Positions 10,524 through 18,811 of a stretch of DNA of 64,000 nt are shown piece by piece. The stretch lies in contig NZ_CP088953.1 in NCBI RefSeq assembly GCF_021165935.1, positions 2,217,501-2,281,500 of the forward strand, given 5' to 3'. The position numbers and the translations under genes were made by a program. The notes under the pieces are model-generated. The model was given only the letters and a program-made list of their open reading frames with translations, made no database searches and was not told where the DNA came from. The stretch is from Microbulbifer elongatus (GTDB lineage: Bacteria > Pseudomonadota > Gammaproteobacteria > Pseudomonadales > Cellvibrionaceae). Each line of letters opens with the position of its first letter. The stretch's first letter is position 1.

Positions 10524-10533
10524 CTGTTAACAA
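10524..10533. promoter_or_regulatory. Palindromic operator candidate CTGTTAACAA upstream of the first GH86 gene
   Basis: One of five intergenic copies of TTGTTAACAA (one base differs here) in the 10.5-29.6 kb agar block. It lies in the 405-bp gap 10316-10720 upstream of the minus-strand GH86 gene. On that strand it falls between a TTGTCG and a TTTAAT that could serve as -35 and -10. Apart from this and the terminator at 10628-10662, I saw nothing else in the gap. Confidence 0.5.
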
Positions 10534-10627
10534 TCGACAATATGTTTGATTGGAATTGTCGTGTAATTCGCTCATGTTTTTTGTGGGGATGAGAACTGCC
10601 TCTAGTTCTCGAGAAGTGGAGGGGGAA

Positions 10628-10662
10628 TAAAAGGCAGGCCGGGGTTGGAAACCACCGGCCTG
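10628..10662 (-). terminator. Terminator of the second GH86 gene
   Basis: AGGCCGG and CCGGCCT at about 10636-10662 pair with a further GGTT/AACC inside. On the minus strand the stem is followed by GCCTTTTATT. It lies about 60 bp past the stop of the lipoprotein GH86 gene. Confidence 0.6.
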
Positions 10663-10720
10663 AAAAGGGTGAAAAGAAAGCTGTAGAAGGTCGTTGTTGT
10701 TTTTGGTCTATAAATTTGAA

Positions 10721-13150
10721 TTATTCACGGACGCCGCGGGCGATTGCTGAGGAGGTATTGAATACCTGCAGTGTTGCCGTACTGACAAAGCCTCCTTCGT
10801 CCTCAAACACGATTTCTACGGTGTTGTCTTCGCGGAGGTATTCGAGATCCACAGGGATTTCGAGTACCCCAAAGAACTGTGCGCGGCCTTTGCCGCCGTA
10901 GTACTGATCGTACCCCTGGTAATCTTCCGGTACGGTGACCGCATTGCCGTTCACCGTAACGCTCGGCGTCAGGGATTTCCCGTGCTCGCGACCAACACCC
11001 AGGCGTAGTACCGCTTCACCAGTATCGCCAACCAATACGTCGTTTATTGCAAACTGCAACTTGGCATCGGCACTGATGGCCTGCTTGTATTTGTCGGCGT
11101 AGTATTTAGTTTCTGTCCCATCGCCATCAACGGCAATTGAGTTTGTATAAGTCAATTGCAGAATGGTCGTCGCTTCGGACTTCAGCGTGTACATCTGTGG
11201 AAGTTCTGCTCCGTCACTTACGTCCAGCACCGGCTTGCCATCCGGGTCGTAATAGAGCTCTTTGATGGTCACGCTTTGCAGGCTGTTTCCATCGGCGCCC
11301 AGTGCCGCCAGGTTCAGTTCGGTGTCTTCCTGCTCCAGGTTATTTAGCACCAGGTAGGCCGTTTTATCGTCTACATAGGCGTTTACCTGAATATCCAGAT
11401 CGCTGGCCCAACTATCTACCCGCGTGCCTTTTACGTCAGACCATAGCTGGTAGAACTTCACAAATTCTGTATATACCCAGGCGTCTCCGGTCTCCCCTTC
11501 GGCTTCAAATTTCTGACGCATTAGGCGATTGGTATAAGGCACCTCAGTGCGCCCCCACTCCGCTTTCATGGTGACAAACGGAATGGATTTCAGGATCTGG
11601 TCCGGGCGCTCCAGCATATTCATCGTCAGTCCGTTAAGGGCGCGTAACTTGTAGCCGTCCCGTTCCGGAGTCCAGGGATCATTCATCATGCTGTGCACGG
11701 TGGCACCAATTTCTGAAACCACGAAGGGTTTACGCTCGCCGGTGGCCATCAGGCTATACTGTTCCAGCATATCGAAGGTGGCTTCCACATTACTGCCGCG
11801 GCGCAGTTGGCGGGTACCCTGGAATGCTGGGAAGTCATAAAAATGGACGGACAGGAAGTCCATGTTCGCCCCGGCAATATCGATAAACAGCTTGTCGCGT
11901 TCTTCCCAGCGATTGAAATTGTCTTTTTCGAAGTCTGGGAAAGCGACGGTATAGCCGCCGATCAGCACATTGTCGTGGGAGGCCAGATTCCACTGGTCCC
12001 GGTAAGCTCGGACTTCATTGGCGACCGCATTGTGGAATTTGAATACGTCTTCCGGTGTAGTGCCTGCGTCTTTATCTTTCGGGTAGTCAACGAGGTCATA
12101 CAGCGGCTCGTTTATTACTTCCAGATACACGGGCTTCGGTTGACCGTAGGTGTCACTGCCGCCGCGATTGAAATACTCGTAGAGGTAGTTCGCCATATAG
12201 TGGCCCACCGCTGTGCCCAGTGGTTCTTCTTCGGTATCCGTTTGGGAGAATGACCAGCCCATGCCCACGTCGTCACCGTTGGGCCAGTATGGGTGCTGCT
12301 GGCCGCCTACAATCATGTCGGTTGCCCGATGCTCATGTTGTCGTGCCAATACTGCATTTTCCGCACTGATCTCAGTGTAATTCCAGCGCACACCGCCGCC
12401 ATTGGTTCTTGCTGCCTCAACATCAATGAAACCGGGGCGCGCGCCATCTTCCGGAAGCTGGCTTAATTGCCACTTCATACCGCCGGTATCCCGTCCAAAA
12501 TACACGTCGTAACCTTCCAGGAAGTTGGTCATAAGATCCGGGTCATCATTGGGGGCGCCGGCGCTTTGCGAGTTGCCGCCAAACCAATCGTTCTCAATAT
12601 TGGAGGCATGCACGGTAATAAACTTGCGCCGATCAAATTCTGATTCCCCACCAACGGTGTGACGCATATTCAGATTGAAGTCTACTTTTACCGCATCGTC
12701 AGTTGGGGGTTCGGGTTCCGCAGGCTCTGCCATGGTGGTCACCGAATAGTCTGCGCTCACGCCGCCAATGGTCAGTGATGCAGTGACTGCGGTGCTGTAT
12801 TCGGTACTAGTGGTGACGCGAACGGAAACGGTGTCCCCGTTATTCACGGTACCTGCGTCACTGGTGAAATCCCCGTTGTTTACCGAGTACTCGCCACCAC
12901 TAACGCTGATGTTGGCCGCGGCGTTAATGCCGGAGACCGTAATGGCATTGGAGGTGTAGCTAGTGCCCATCTCGGCATCGGAGATGGCGGTAAAGGCGAA
13001 CGTATCTGGTCGTGTGTCCTGCTGTGTTTCGCCACCGTCTTGTGGGGGCTGGTCATTGCTGGAACCGCCGCTGCCGCCACCACCGCAGGCAGCCAGAGCG
13101 GCGGTGAGGGTCAGTAGGGCAAATCGTGCGGGCAGGGAATGCGGCTTCAT
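10721..13150 (-). CDS. GH86 beta-agarase/porphyranase lipoprotein
   Basis: An 809-residue lipoprotein enzyme. The leader ends in the lipobox LAAC followed by Gly/Ser-rich spacer, predicting attachment to the outer membrane. Residues about 40-135 form a beta-rich module, and GH86 occupies the rest, starting at RHTVGGESEFDRRKFITVHA. Acid/base is Glu348 in LEVINEP and the probable nucleophile Glu480 in FVVSEIGATVHS. It is paralogous to the neighbouring secreted GH86 but lacks CBMs, so it probably works on soluble oligosaccharides at the cell surface. Start at 13150 is chosen because GGAGAG lies just upstream and the lipoprotein leader begins there; an ORF extension to 13342 has no such support. 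A TTGTTAACAA copy is 78 bp upstream. Confidence 0.9.
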   Translation of the reverse strand: MKPHSLPARFALLTLTAALAACGGGGSGGSSNDQPPQDGGETQQDTRPDTFAFTAISDAEMGTSYTSNAITVSGINAAANISVSGGEYSVNNGDFTSDAGTVNNGDTVSVRVTTSTEYSTAVTASLTIGGVSADYSVTTMAEPAEPEPPTDDAVKVDFNLNMRHTVGGESEFDRRKFITVHASNIENDWFGGNSQSAGAPNDDPDLMTNFLEGYDVYFGRDTGGMKWQLSQLPEDGARPGFIDVEAARTNGGGVRWNYTEISAENAVLARQHEHRATDMIVGGQQHPYWPNGDDVGMGWSFSQTDTEEEPLGTAVGHYMANYLYEYFNRGGSDTYGQPKPVYLEVINEPLYDLVDYPKDKDAGTTPEDVFKFHNAVANEVRAYRDQWNLASHDNVLIGGYTVAFPDFEKDNFNRWEERDKLFIDIAGANMDFLSVHFYDFPAFQGTRQLRRGSNVEATFDMLEQYSLMATGERKPFVVSEIGATVHSMMNDPWTPERDGYKLRALNGLTMNMLERPDQILKSIPFVTMKAEWGRTEVPYTNRLMRQKFEAEGETGDAWVYTEFVKFYQLWSDVKGTRVDSWASDLDIQVNAYVDDKTAYLVLNNLEQEDTELNLAALGADGNSLQSVTIKELYYDPDGKPVLDVSDGAELPQMYTLKSEATTILQLTYTNSIAVDGDGTETKYYADKYKQAISADAKLQFAINDVLVGDTGEAVLRLGVGREHGKSLTPSVTVNGNAVTVPEDYQGYDQYYGGKGRAQFFGVLEIPVDLEYLREDNTVEIVFEDEGGFVSTATLQVFNTSSAIARGVRE

Positions 13151-13227
13151 CCGTTCTCTCCAATCTCGTTTTATGATTTTTGTAGAAGGGATGCTAATAG
13201 CGGCGGGATCTATTTGTAAATGGTAAA

Positions 13228-13237
13228 TTGTTAACAA
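13228..13237. promoter_or_regulatory. TTGTTAACAA operator candidate upstream of the lipoprotein GH86 gene
   Basis: Perfect 10-bp palindrome in the divergent intergenic region 13151-13418, close to the minus-strand GH86 gene. A second perfect copy lies 127 bp away beside the divergent aldehyde dehydrogenase gene, so each divergent promoter has its own copy. Confidence 0.55.
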
Positions 13238-13354
13238 AGTGGTCAGGGTTGGAACATTTGTGCCAGGCGTGTCTTTTTGGCGGGGTAGATGGCTCTTGAA
13301 TATAAATTGAGCGGAGAGCGGCAGCTCGGGAGAGCGCCTCAAAAGTGTTGTAGA

Positions 13355-13364
13355 TTGTTAACAA
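13355..13364. promoter_or_regulatory. TTGTTAACAA operator candidate upstream of the aldehyde dehydrogenase operon
   Basis: Perfect palindrome about 55 bp before the start of the aldehyde dehydrogenase. A TTGTAG lies directly before it (13349-13354) as a possible -35, which would put the palindrome in the promoter spacer. Confidence 0.55.
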
Positions 13365-13418
13365 AAAAGGTAGTGTCGGGTTCAGAGCAGTCCCAACTTT
13401 CGTCGATAACCAACAATA

Positions 13419-14915
13419 ATGGGTAAAGTGATGATTGAAACTACCGTGAAAGTCCAGGCATTCCTTGGGCAATCCCCCGTTCCTTTTTATTCTAATGGTG
13501 CCTGGGTGACCGGCGGCACCAGCAAGTCCATGGCGGTGGAGAACCCCGCAGATAAATCTCCCCTGGCTAACATTGCGGAAGCGGTCGCCACCGACGCGGA
13601 ACAGGCCATTGAGGCTGCGCATACCGCGTTTCAATCCTGGCAGGACACCATACCCGCCGAGCGCGCCACGCTGCTGCGCAAACTCGCGGACCTGTGTGAG
13701 CGGGATGCAGAAGAGCTCTCACAGCTGGAAGCTCTGGATGTGGGCAAGCCCGTAGAGAACGCCCGCGGCTTTGACGTCCCTTTTGGTATCGAATGCCTGC
13801 GCTACTTCGCGGACATGTGCGAAAAGGAAGAATTTGAAACTCCGTTGACCCTGGCCGGTATGAAGCAGGCCCGCAAGGTACGACTTCCCTACGGCGTGGT
13901 CGGCTTTATCTTTCCCTGGAATTTCCCGCTGACCCTGTGCCAGTGGGGCATTGCGCCGGCGCTGGCCGCGGGTAACACCGTGGTGGTTAAACCGTCTGAA
14001 GTGACTCCGTTGTCCACTCTGTATCTCGCCAAGCTGGCAGAAGAGGCGGGCTTCCCTGCGGGCGTAATCAATGTGTTGCCCGGTGACGGTCCGGAAGTGG
14101 GTACCGTGTTCACCCGCCACCCGAAAGTGCGTTTTGTTTCCTTCACCGGCTCCTCCCGCGTTGGCCGCCTGATCGGCGAAGCCTGTGGCGCGAACCTGAA
14201 GCCAGTGAAGCTGGAGCTGGGCGGCAAGGGTGCATCCATTATCTGTGACGATGCCAATATCAGCGCGGCGGCAGCCGGCCTTGCCGGAGCCATCACCCTG
14301 AATACCGGGCAGGTGTGCTGTACCGCAACCCGCTGGATTGTGCATGAGAGCGTCGCCTCTGAATTTATCGACAAGGTAAAGGCGGAGCTGGACAAGGTGC
14401 TGATCAAGGCGGGTATGAACGAAGACAGCCAGATGGGCCCGCTGGTCAGCGAGCGCCAACTGAAAACGGTCAACGGTTACATCCAGCAGGGCCAGGAGCA
14501 GGGCGCGGAAGTGGTCTACGGTGGCAACACTATTTCGGATGCGGAGCGCTCCGGTTATTACGTCAGCCCAACACTGCTGATGGGCTCTGAAGAAAACATC
14601 TGTTTCCGCGAAGAAATCTTCGGCCCGGTGGCCTATATCACCACCTTCAAGGACGACGCTGATGCGCTGCGCCAGGTGAACAGCCTGGATTACGGTCTTG
14701 CCAACAGTGTATGGACGACGAATAACGACCGCGCCATTGCCATCGCCAAGAAAATGGTTTCCGGCAACAGCTGGGTGAATGCCCACAACGTCTTTGCCTA
14801 TGGCTTGCCCTACGGTGCCTGTAGCGCCAGTGGTATGGGCGGCGGTGTGAACAGCCGCGAGACCATGCTGGATTACACCCGCAATCTTTCGATTGCCGAA
14901 CCCGAAGAGGAATAA
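13419..14915 (+). CDS. NAD(P)-dependent aldehyde dehydrogenase
   Basis: A 498-residue aldehyde dehydrogenase of the betaine-aldehyde-like group; it oxidises an aldehyde to its acid in the cytoplasm. Seen are the cofactor-fold region (GFIFPWNFPL, KPSEVTPLS), FTGSSRVGR, the general-base Glu in LELGGKG and the catalytic Cys300 in NTGQVCC. It starts an operon with a GTG-start APH-type kinase (2 bp gap) and an enolase paralogue. The substrate is unknown. It may be an aldose or glyceraldehyde from galactan breakdown, or 3,6-anhydrogalactose as an alternative to the enzyme at 49306. The start could also be the ATG at 13431; neither has a strong ribosome binding site. Confidence 0.85.
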   Translation: MGKVMIETTVKVQAFLGQSPVPFYSNGAWVTGGTSKSMAVENPADKSPLANIAEAVATDAEQAIEAAHTAFQSWQDTIPAERATLLRKLADLCERDAEELSQLEALDVGKPVENARGFDVPFGIECLRYFADMCEKEEFETPLTLAGMKQARKVRLPYGVVGFIFPWNFPLTLCQWGIAPALAAGNTVVVKPSEVTPLSTLYLAKLAEEAGFPAGVINVLPGDGPEVGTVFTRHPKVRFVSFTGSSRVGRLIGEACGANLKPVKLELGGKGASIICDDANISAAAAGLAGAITLNTGQVCCTATRWIVHESVASEFIDKVKAELDKVLIKAGMNEDSQMGPLVSERQLKTVNGYIQQGQEQGAEVVYGGNTISDAERSGYYVSPTLLMGSEENICFREEIFGPVAYITTFKDDADALRQVNSLDYGLANSVWTTNNDRAIAIAKKMVSGNSWVNAHNVFAYGLPYGACSASGMGGGVNSRETMLDYTRNLSIAEPEEE

Positions 14916-14917
14916 AT

Positions 14918-15910
14918 GTGGATCAGGTAGCATTATGTAATTACCTGATCGATAAAGGTCTTCTGCTCTCACAGGATGCAACCTTTACCCCGCTCTCCGG
15001 CGGGGTTTCTTGTGAAATCCTGCTGGTAGATGACGGCCAGTCGCGCTTCGTGGTGAAGCGCGCGCTGGACAAGCTCAAGGTAAAAGACGATTGGTTTGCG
15101 GATATCAAACGCAATATCACCGAACAGGAATACCTCCGCTATGTGGGCGCATTCCTGCCGGAATCCGTACCCGCCATTCTCTACTCTGATACGGAAAAGT
15201 ACTTTTTCTGTATGGAGATGATTGAGGGTGGCCTGGAAAACTGGAAGTCCCGCCTGCTATTGGGCGAATACGACCGGCAGTACGCGCGCCTCGCCGGCGA
15301 CTATCTTGGAACCATTCACCGCCGATCTCTCGGGGATGCGGTTGCCCGGGAAAAATTTGACACCCTCAAAGACTTCACCGAACTGCGGCTGGATCCCTAC
15401 CTGCTGAAAACCGGCAGCCGGTATCCGCAGCTAAATCCGTATTTCACGGCAGAAGCAGAGCGGATTGCAGGTACCCGCACCTGCCTGATTCACGGCGACT
15501 ACAGCCCCAAAAACCTGATGGTGGGCAGTGGCCGGCTGGTGATACTGGATTGTGAAGTCGCCTGGTACGGCGACCCGGTATTCGATGTGGCTTTTCTGTT
15601 GAACCACTTCCTACTGAAGGCGCTGCACCGGCCGAAAAATGCCGCGCAGATACTCGGCCTCGGCCTGAAGGTGTGGGACAGCTACACCGCTGCAGCAGAT
15701 ACGGTGGTCGACGACGCATTTGAGGTGCGACTGTGCCATCTGCTGCCGATACTGATGTTGGCGCGTGTGGATGGAAAATCCCCGGTGGAATACCTGGACA
15801 GCAGCCAGCAACAGACAGTACGGGATTTCACGTACGCTGTAATTCCTGATTCTCCCAACACACTTAACCAACTTGTCCACCAATGGACCGAGCTTTTGAC
15901 CGCTGAATGA
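14918..15910 (+). CDS. APH-family small-molecule kinase
   Basis: A 330-residue kinase of the aminoglycoside phosphotransferase/methylthioribose-kinase fold. The catalytic loop HGDYSPKN (His192, Asp194, Asn199) and the metal-binding ILDCE (Asp211) are intact. The N-lobe has FVVKRAL with a likely ATP-contacting Lys and CMEMIEGG as hinge. It starts with GTG, supported by GAGGA seven bases upstream. It lies 2 bp after the aldehyde dehydrogenase and overlaps the first possible start of the enolase paralogue by ATGA, so translation is probably coupled. The likely role is phosphorylation of the acid made by the first enzyme (inference). Antibiotic modification is unlikely in this setting. Confidence 0.75.
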   Translation: MDQVALCNYLIDKGLLLSQDATFTPLSGGVSCEILLVDDGQSRFVVKRALDKLKVKDDWFADIKRNITEQEYLRYVGAFLPESVPAILYSDTEKYFFCMEMIEGGLENWKSRLLLGEYDRQYARLAGDYLGTIHRRSLGDAVAREKFDTLKDFTELRLDPYLLKTGSRYPQLNPYFTAEAERIAGTRTCLIHGDYSPKNLMVGSGRLVILDCEVAWYGDPVFDVAFLLNHFLLKALHRPKNAAQILGLGLKVWDSYTAAADTVVDDAFEVRLCHLLPILMLARVDGKSPVEYLDSSQQQTVRDFTYAVIPDSPNTLNQLVHQWTELLTAE

Positions 15911-15927
15911 ATAACGGTAAGAAAACC

Positions 15928-17211
15928 ATGAATATCCAGAGTATTGACGCCTTTCAGATTTACGATTCCCGCGGTTTTCCTACCGTAGAAGTACAGGTGA
16001 CCCTTGAAAGTGGCATCACTGGTACGGGCCTGGTGCCGAGCGGCGCATCTACCGGGCAATTCGAAGCCCTGGAATTGCGCGATGGCGACAAAGCGCGCTT
16101 TCGCGGGAAGTCCGTATTCAGGGCCATTGAAAATATCCAGAAAGAAATCGCCCCAGTATTAAAGGGGATGCCGGTCACCGATTTAAAAGCCATCGACAAC
16201 AAACTGGTCGAGCTGGACGGTACCGCCAACAAATCCCGCCTCGGCGCCAACGCCACTCTCGGTGTATCTATGGCGTGTGCCCGCGCTGCCGCCAACGCTC
16301 GCGGTGTGCCGCTGTATGAATACCTTGGAAAAGGCCAGGGCACTCTGTTGCCGCTGAACGAAATTCAAATCCTCGGTGGCGGTGCACACGCCGACTGGGC
16401 CATCGATATTCAGGATTTTCTGATCATCGCCGTGGGTGCCAAGACCTACGAAGAAACCCTGGAAATGACCTTCAATATCTACCACGCCGCAGGCGAAGTG
16501 ATGAAGGCTCGGGGCAAAAGCGTCGGCCTGGCCGACGAAGGCGGCTGGTGGCCGGCATTCGACAGCAACGAAGAACCTTTCGAAGTGCTGCTGGAAGCCG
16601 TGCGCATGGCGGGCTATGCAGCAGGCAAAGACGTTGCCATTTCTCTGGACATCGCCGCCAGCGATCTCTACGACGGCCAGCACTACCATCTGAAAAAAGA
16701 CGGTACTTCCTTTACCCCGGCAGAATTCTGCGACCTGATGATCCAGTGGTGCGACAAGTACCCCATCATCTCAATCGAAGACCCTTTCGCCGATACCGAT
16801 TTCGACAGCTGGAAGCGATTCACCGCGGAAGTGGGCAAGCGCGTACAGGTTATCGGTGACGACCTGTTTACCACCAACATCGAACGCATCCAGAACGGTA
16901 TCGACAACCAGCTCGCCAACTCAGTTCTGATCAAACTCAACCAGATCGGCACCGTTTCCGAAACCATGGCGGCCATCGAAATGACGCAGAAAGCCGGCTG
17001 GCTCCCCGTCGTCTCCGCCCGCTCAGGAGAAACCGAAGACGCATTTATTGCTCATCTCGCTGTCGCGACCAATGCGGGTCAGCTCAAAGTGGGTTCCTTT
17101 GCCCGCAGTGAGCGGATGGTGAAATGGAATGAGGTACTGCGGATTGAGCGGAGCCTGGGTAACCGGGCGCGGTTTGTTGGGGCGGAACTTTACCGGATCA
17201 TTTTCTCCTGA
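15928..17211 (+). CDS. Enolase paralogue with altered active site
   Basis: A 427-residue enolase-family protein. Conserved enolase elements are GASTG (mobile loop), GGAHAD, DEGGW (acid), the three metal ligands in SLDIAAS, IEDP and GDDL, the base Lys in LIKLNQIG, and the last Lys in GQLK. Two catalytic-site positions differ: the Glu of IQEF is Asp163, and the active-site His of SHRSGETED is Ala364. It is therefore unlikely to be the housekeeping enolase and may act on a related 2-phospho-acid. It is the last gene of the dehydrogenase-kinase operon. Start at 15928 aligns with known enolases; the coupled ATG at 15907 would add seven residues. A strong terminator follows. Confidence 0.85.
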   Translation: MNIQSIDAFQIYDSRGFPTVEVQVTLESGITGTGLVPSGASTGQFEALELRDGDKARFRGKSVFRAIENIQKEIAPVLKGMPVTDLKAIDNKLVELDGTANKSRLGANATLGVSMACARAAANARGVPLYEYLGKGQGTLLPLNEIQILGGGAHADWAIDIQDFLIIAVGAKTYEETLEMTFNIYHAAGEVMKARGKSVGLADEGGWWPAFDSNEEPFEVLLEAVRMAGYAAGKDVAISLDIAASDLYDGQHYHLKKDGTSFTPAEFCDLMIQWCDKYPIISIEDPFADTDFDSWKRFTAEVGKRVQVIGDDLFTTNIERIQNGIDNQLANSVLIKLNQIGTVSETMAAIEMTQKAGWLPVVSARSGETEDAFIAHLAVATNAGQLKVGSFARSERMVKWNEVLRIERSLGNRARFVGAELYRIIFS

Positions 17212-17224
17212 ATGTTTCTCGAAA

Positions 17225-17256
17225 AGGCCGGAGCGAATTATCGCTCCGGCCTCTTG
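17225..17256. terminator. Bidirectional terminator between enolase paralogue and GH16 gene
   Basis: A perfect 12-bp stem, AGGCCGGAGCGA at 17225-17236 with its complement at 17241-17252, and an ATTA loop. It is flanked by an A-run upstream and a T-rich stretch downstream, between convergent genes. Confidence 0.85.
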
Positions 17257-17268
17257 CTTTTCAGGCTG

Positions 17269-18594
17269 TTAGTTACTCAGCGTAAACTTGTCGAGATTCC
17301 ACTGCCAGTCGTGCGTGCCTGCCCCATAAAGTCTCACAGTATGAGCGCCGGCTTTGAGATAAACCGTACCTCCGCTTAATGGTTGGAAATTGTCCCAGCC
17401 AGCATTAGGTATCGCTGTCTGTGTCTTGTTACTCCAGGTTCCACTTTCATTGACAAGGAAGTCAATACGCCCACCGGTAATGCCACTACTGATGTTATAC
17501 GTAATACTGTAGATGCGATCTTCAGGCACGGTGACGGTGTAGTCTACATAGTCTTCGCGATTCACGTAATTGATCGCTGTAGTAGCCCCAGTTGTGTAGG
17601 TGCTTATGGCTTGCGATTGGCCATCTGAAAAATGGCCTCCAACGTTATCGAAATCCTCCGCCTCTTTCTCGATATCAATACTCCCGTTGCCGGAATCACC
17701 TCCATCGGTATCTGGCACGGGTTTATAGAAACGCACCCAGTCCACCAGGAATTTGTTTCGGCTGGGGTCTGCCAGCTCTTCATCGGTGGGGGGCGCGGTA
17801 CCCTGGGCATCGCGCCAGGGTTGGTGTTCGGCATCAAAGATGACCTGCATGGGTTTGCTGAGGCCGGATCCCCCCGTATAGCCGTAGGGGTCAATCATGT
17901 CCTGGCCGGATACGGTGCGTACGTGCTCGCCGTTTACGTAGTATTCCAGGGTCCAGGGGTCAATCCAGTAAACACCAATACGGAAAAATTGGTCGCGCCA
18001 GGTGCCGCCATTGGGGTTGGGGTACCAGCTGCCGGCGTCTTTGGGCTGGTAGTCCTGGAAGGGTTCGCGGATAAACACGTGATGGCTCAGGTGGAGGCGC
18101 TCATCGAACCAGGTCTCGCTGGGGCGGTCGCTGCCGTAGGACTCCAGTACGTCGATTTCCTGGGTGGAGTCGGCGCTCAGCAGCCAGAAGGCGTTGGCCA
18201 GGGTGAGATTGGTGATCTTGGTGCGCGCTTCCATGTACAGCGGGTAGGTCAGGCTCTCCTTGGAATGAATCGCTCCGGTGTAGACCTTGATGGTGCCGGG
18301 CTTGCGGGTGGCCTTGATCACCAGGTTGCCGTCCTCCACGGAGGAGTTGGGGGCGTGGTATTCGGTTTCGCCGGGGCCGAGCCAGGGGTTGATAAAGCCT
18401 TCGCTCCAGCGCTCGAAGAAGGTGGTGCTCTTACCGGAAGCCGGTGCTGCGTAGTTGAAATCGTCAGAGAGTGGGTGCAGTTCCCACGTGTTGCCGGGCC
18501 CTGCATCGGCCGGAACCGGAATGCCGTCCCAGTCGGCGGCCATCAGAGGGGTACTAAACATGAGCGCCGCCAGGGCGCACTGAGTGGTTTTCAT
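17269..18594 (-). CDS. Secreted GH16 beta-agarase with C-terminal CBM6
   Basis: A 441-residue exported endo-beta-agarase. After a signal peptide (ending PLMAA) a GH16 domain spans about 20-290 with the catalytic motif EIDVLE (Glu146 nucleophile, Asp148, Glu151 acid/base). A CBM6 module (about 310-441) shares [10 protein letters not shown] and [11 protein letters not shown] with the CBM6 modules of the first GH86 enzyme. GH16 agarases of this type cut the beta-1,4 bonds of agarose to neoagaro-oligosaccharides. Start at 18594 is supported by GGAG seven bases upstream. It is divergent from the MFS transporter gene; a TTGTTAACAA palindrome lies between them. Confidence 0.9.
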   Translation of the reverse strand: MKTTQCALAALMFSTPLMAADWDGIPVPADAGPGNTWELHPLSDDFNYAAPASGKSTTFFERWSEGFINPWLGPGETEYHAPNSSVEDGNLVIKATRKPGTIKVYTGAIHSKESLTYPLYMEARTKITNLTLANAFWLLSADSTQEIDVLESYGSDRPSETWFDERLHLSHHVFIREPFQDYQPKDAGSWYPNPNGGTWRDQFFRIGVYWIDPWTLEYYVNGEHVRTVSGQDMIDPYGYTGGSGLSKPMQVIFDAEHQPWRDAQGTAPPTDEELADPSRNKFLVDWVRFYKPVPDTDGGDSGNGSIDIEKEAEDFDNVGGHFSDGQSQAISTYTTGATTAINYVNREDYVDYTVTVPEDRIYSITYNISSGITGGRIDFLVNESGTWSNKTQTAIPNAGWDNFQPLSGGTVYLKAGAHTVRLYGAGTHDWQWNLDKFTLSN

Positions 18595-18670
18595 CACTTT
18601 GCTCCATACGCTCAATCCGTTCCTGGACGAGCGCGTTATTGTTATATCGGAGCAGTTAGGTTACTGTTAA

Positions 18671-18680
18671 TTGTTAACAA
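18671..18680. promoter_or_regulatory. TTGTTAACAA operator candidate between GH16 and MFS transporter
   Basis: Perfect palindrome in the 217-bp divergent gap 18595-18811. On the minus strand a TTGACC (-35-like) lies just upstream of it, so it probably sits inside the GH16 promoter. It may also control the divergent transporter operon. Confidence 0.55.
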
Positions 18681-18811
18681 TTTAAAGCGGTCAATGACTA
18701 CGCGGTGCGGATTGGGGAGTCGTTCGCATTTTCGGGTATCCAGAGCCGTATTGGTCGGACACAACGCCGGCCAATAGCACCAACCAATAACAGCGACGAT
18801 GCAGCAGCGGT

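Noticed and set aside
13719..14981. 420-codon minus-strand frame opposite the aldehyde dehydrogenase
   Set aside because: Mirror frame of a GC-rich coding region with no recognisable motifs.
14918..15910. Aminoglycoside resistance gene
   Set aside because: The APH fold is shared by many metabolic kinases, and tight coupling with dehydrogenase and enolase-like genes points to metabolism.
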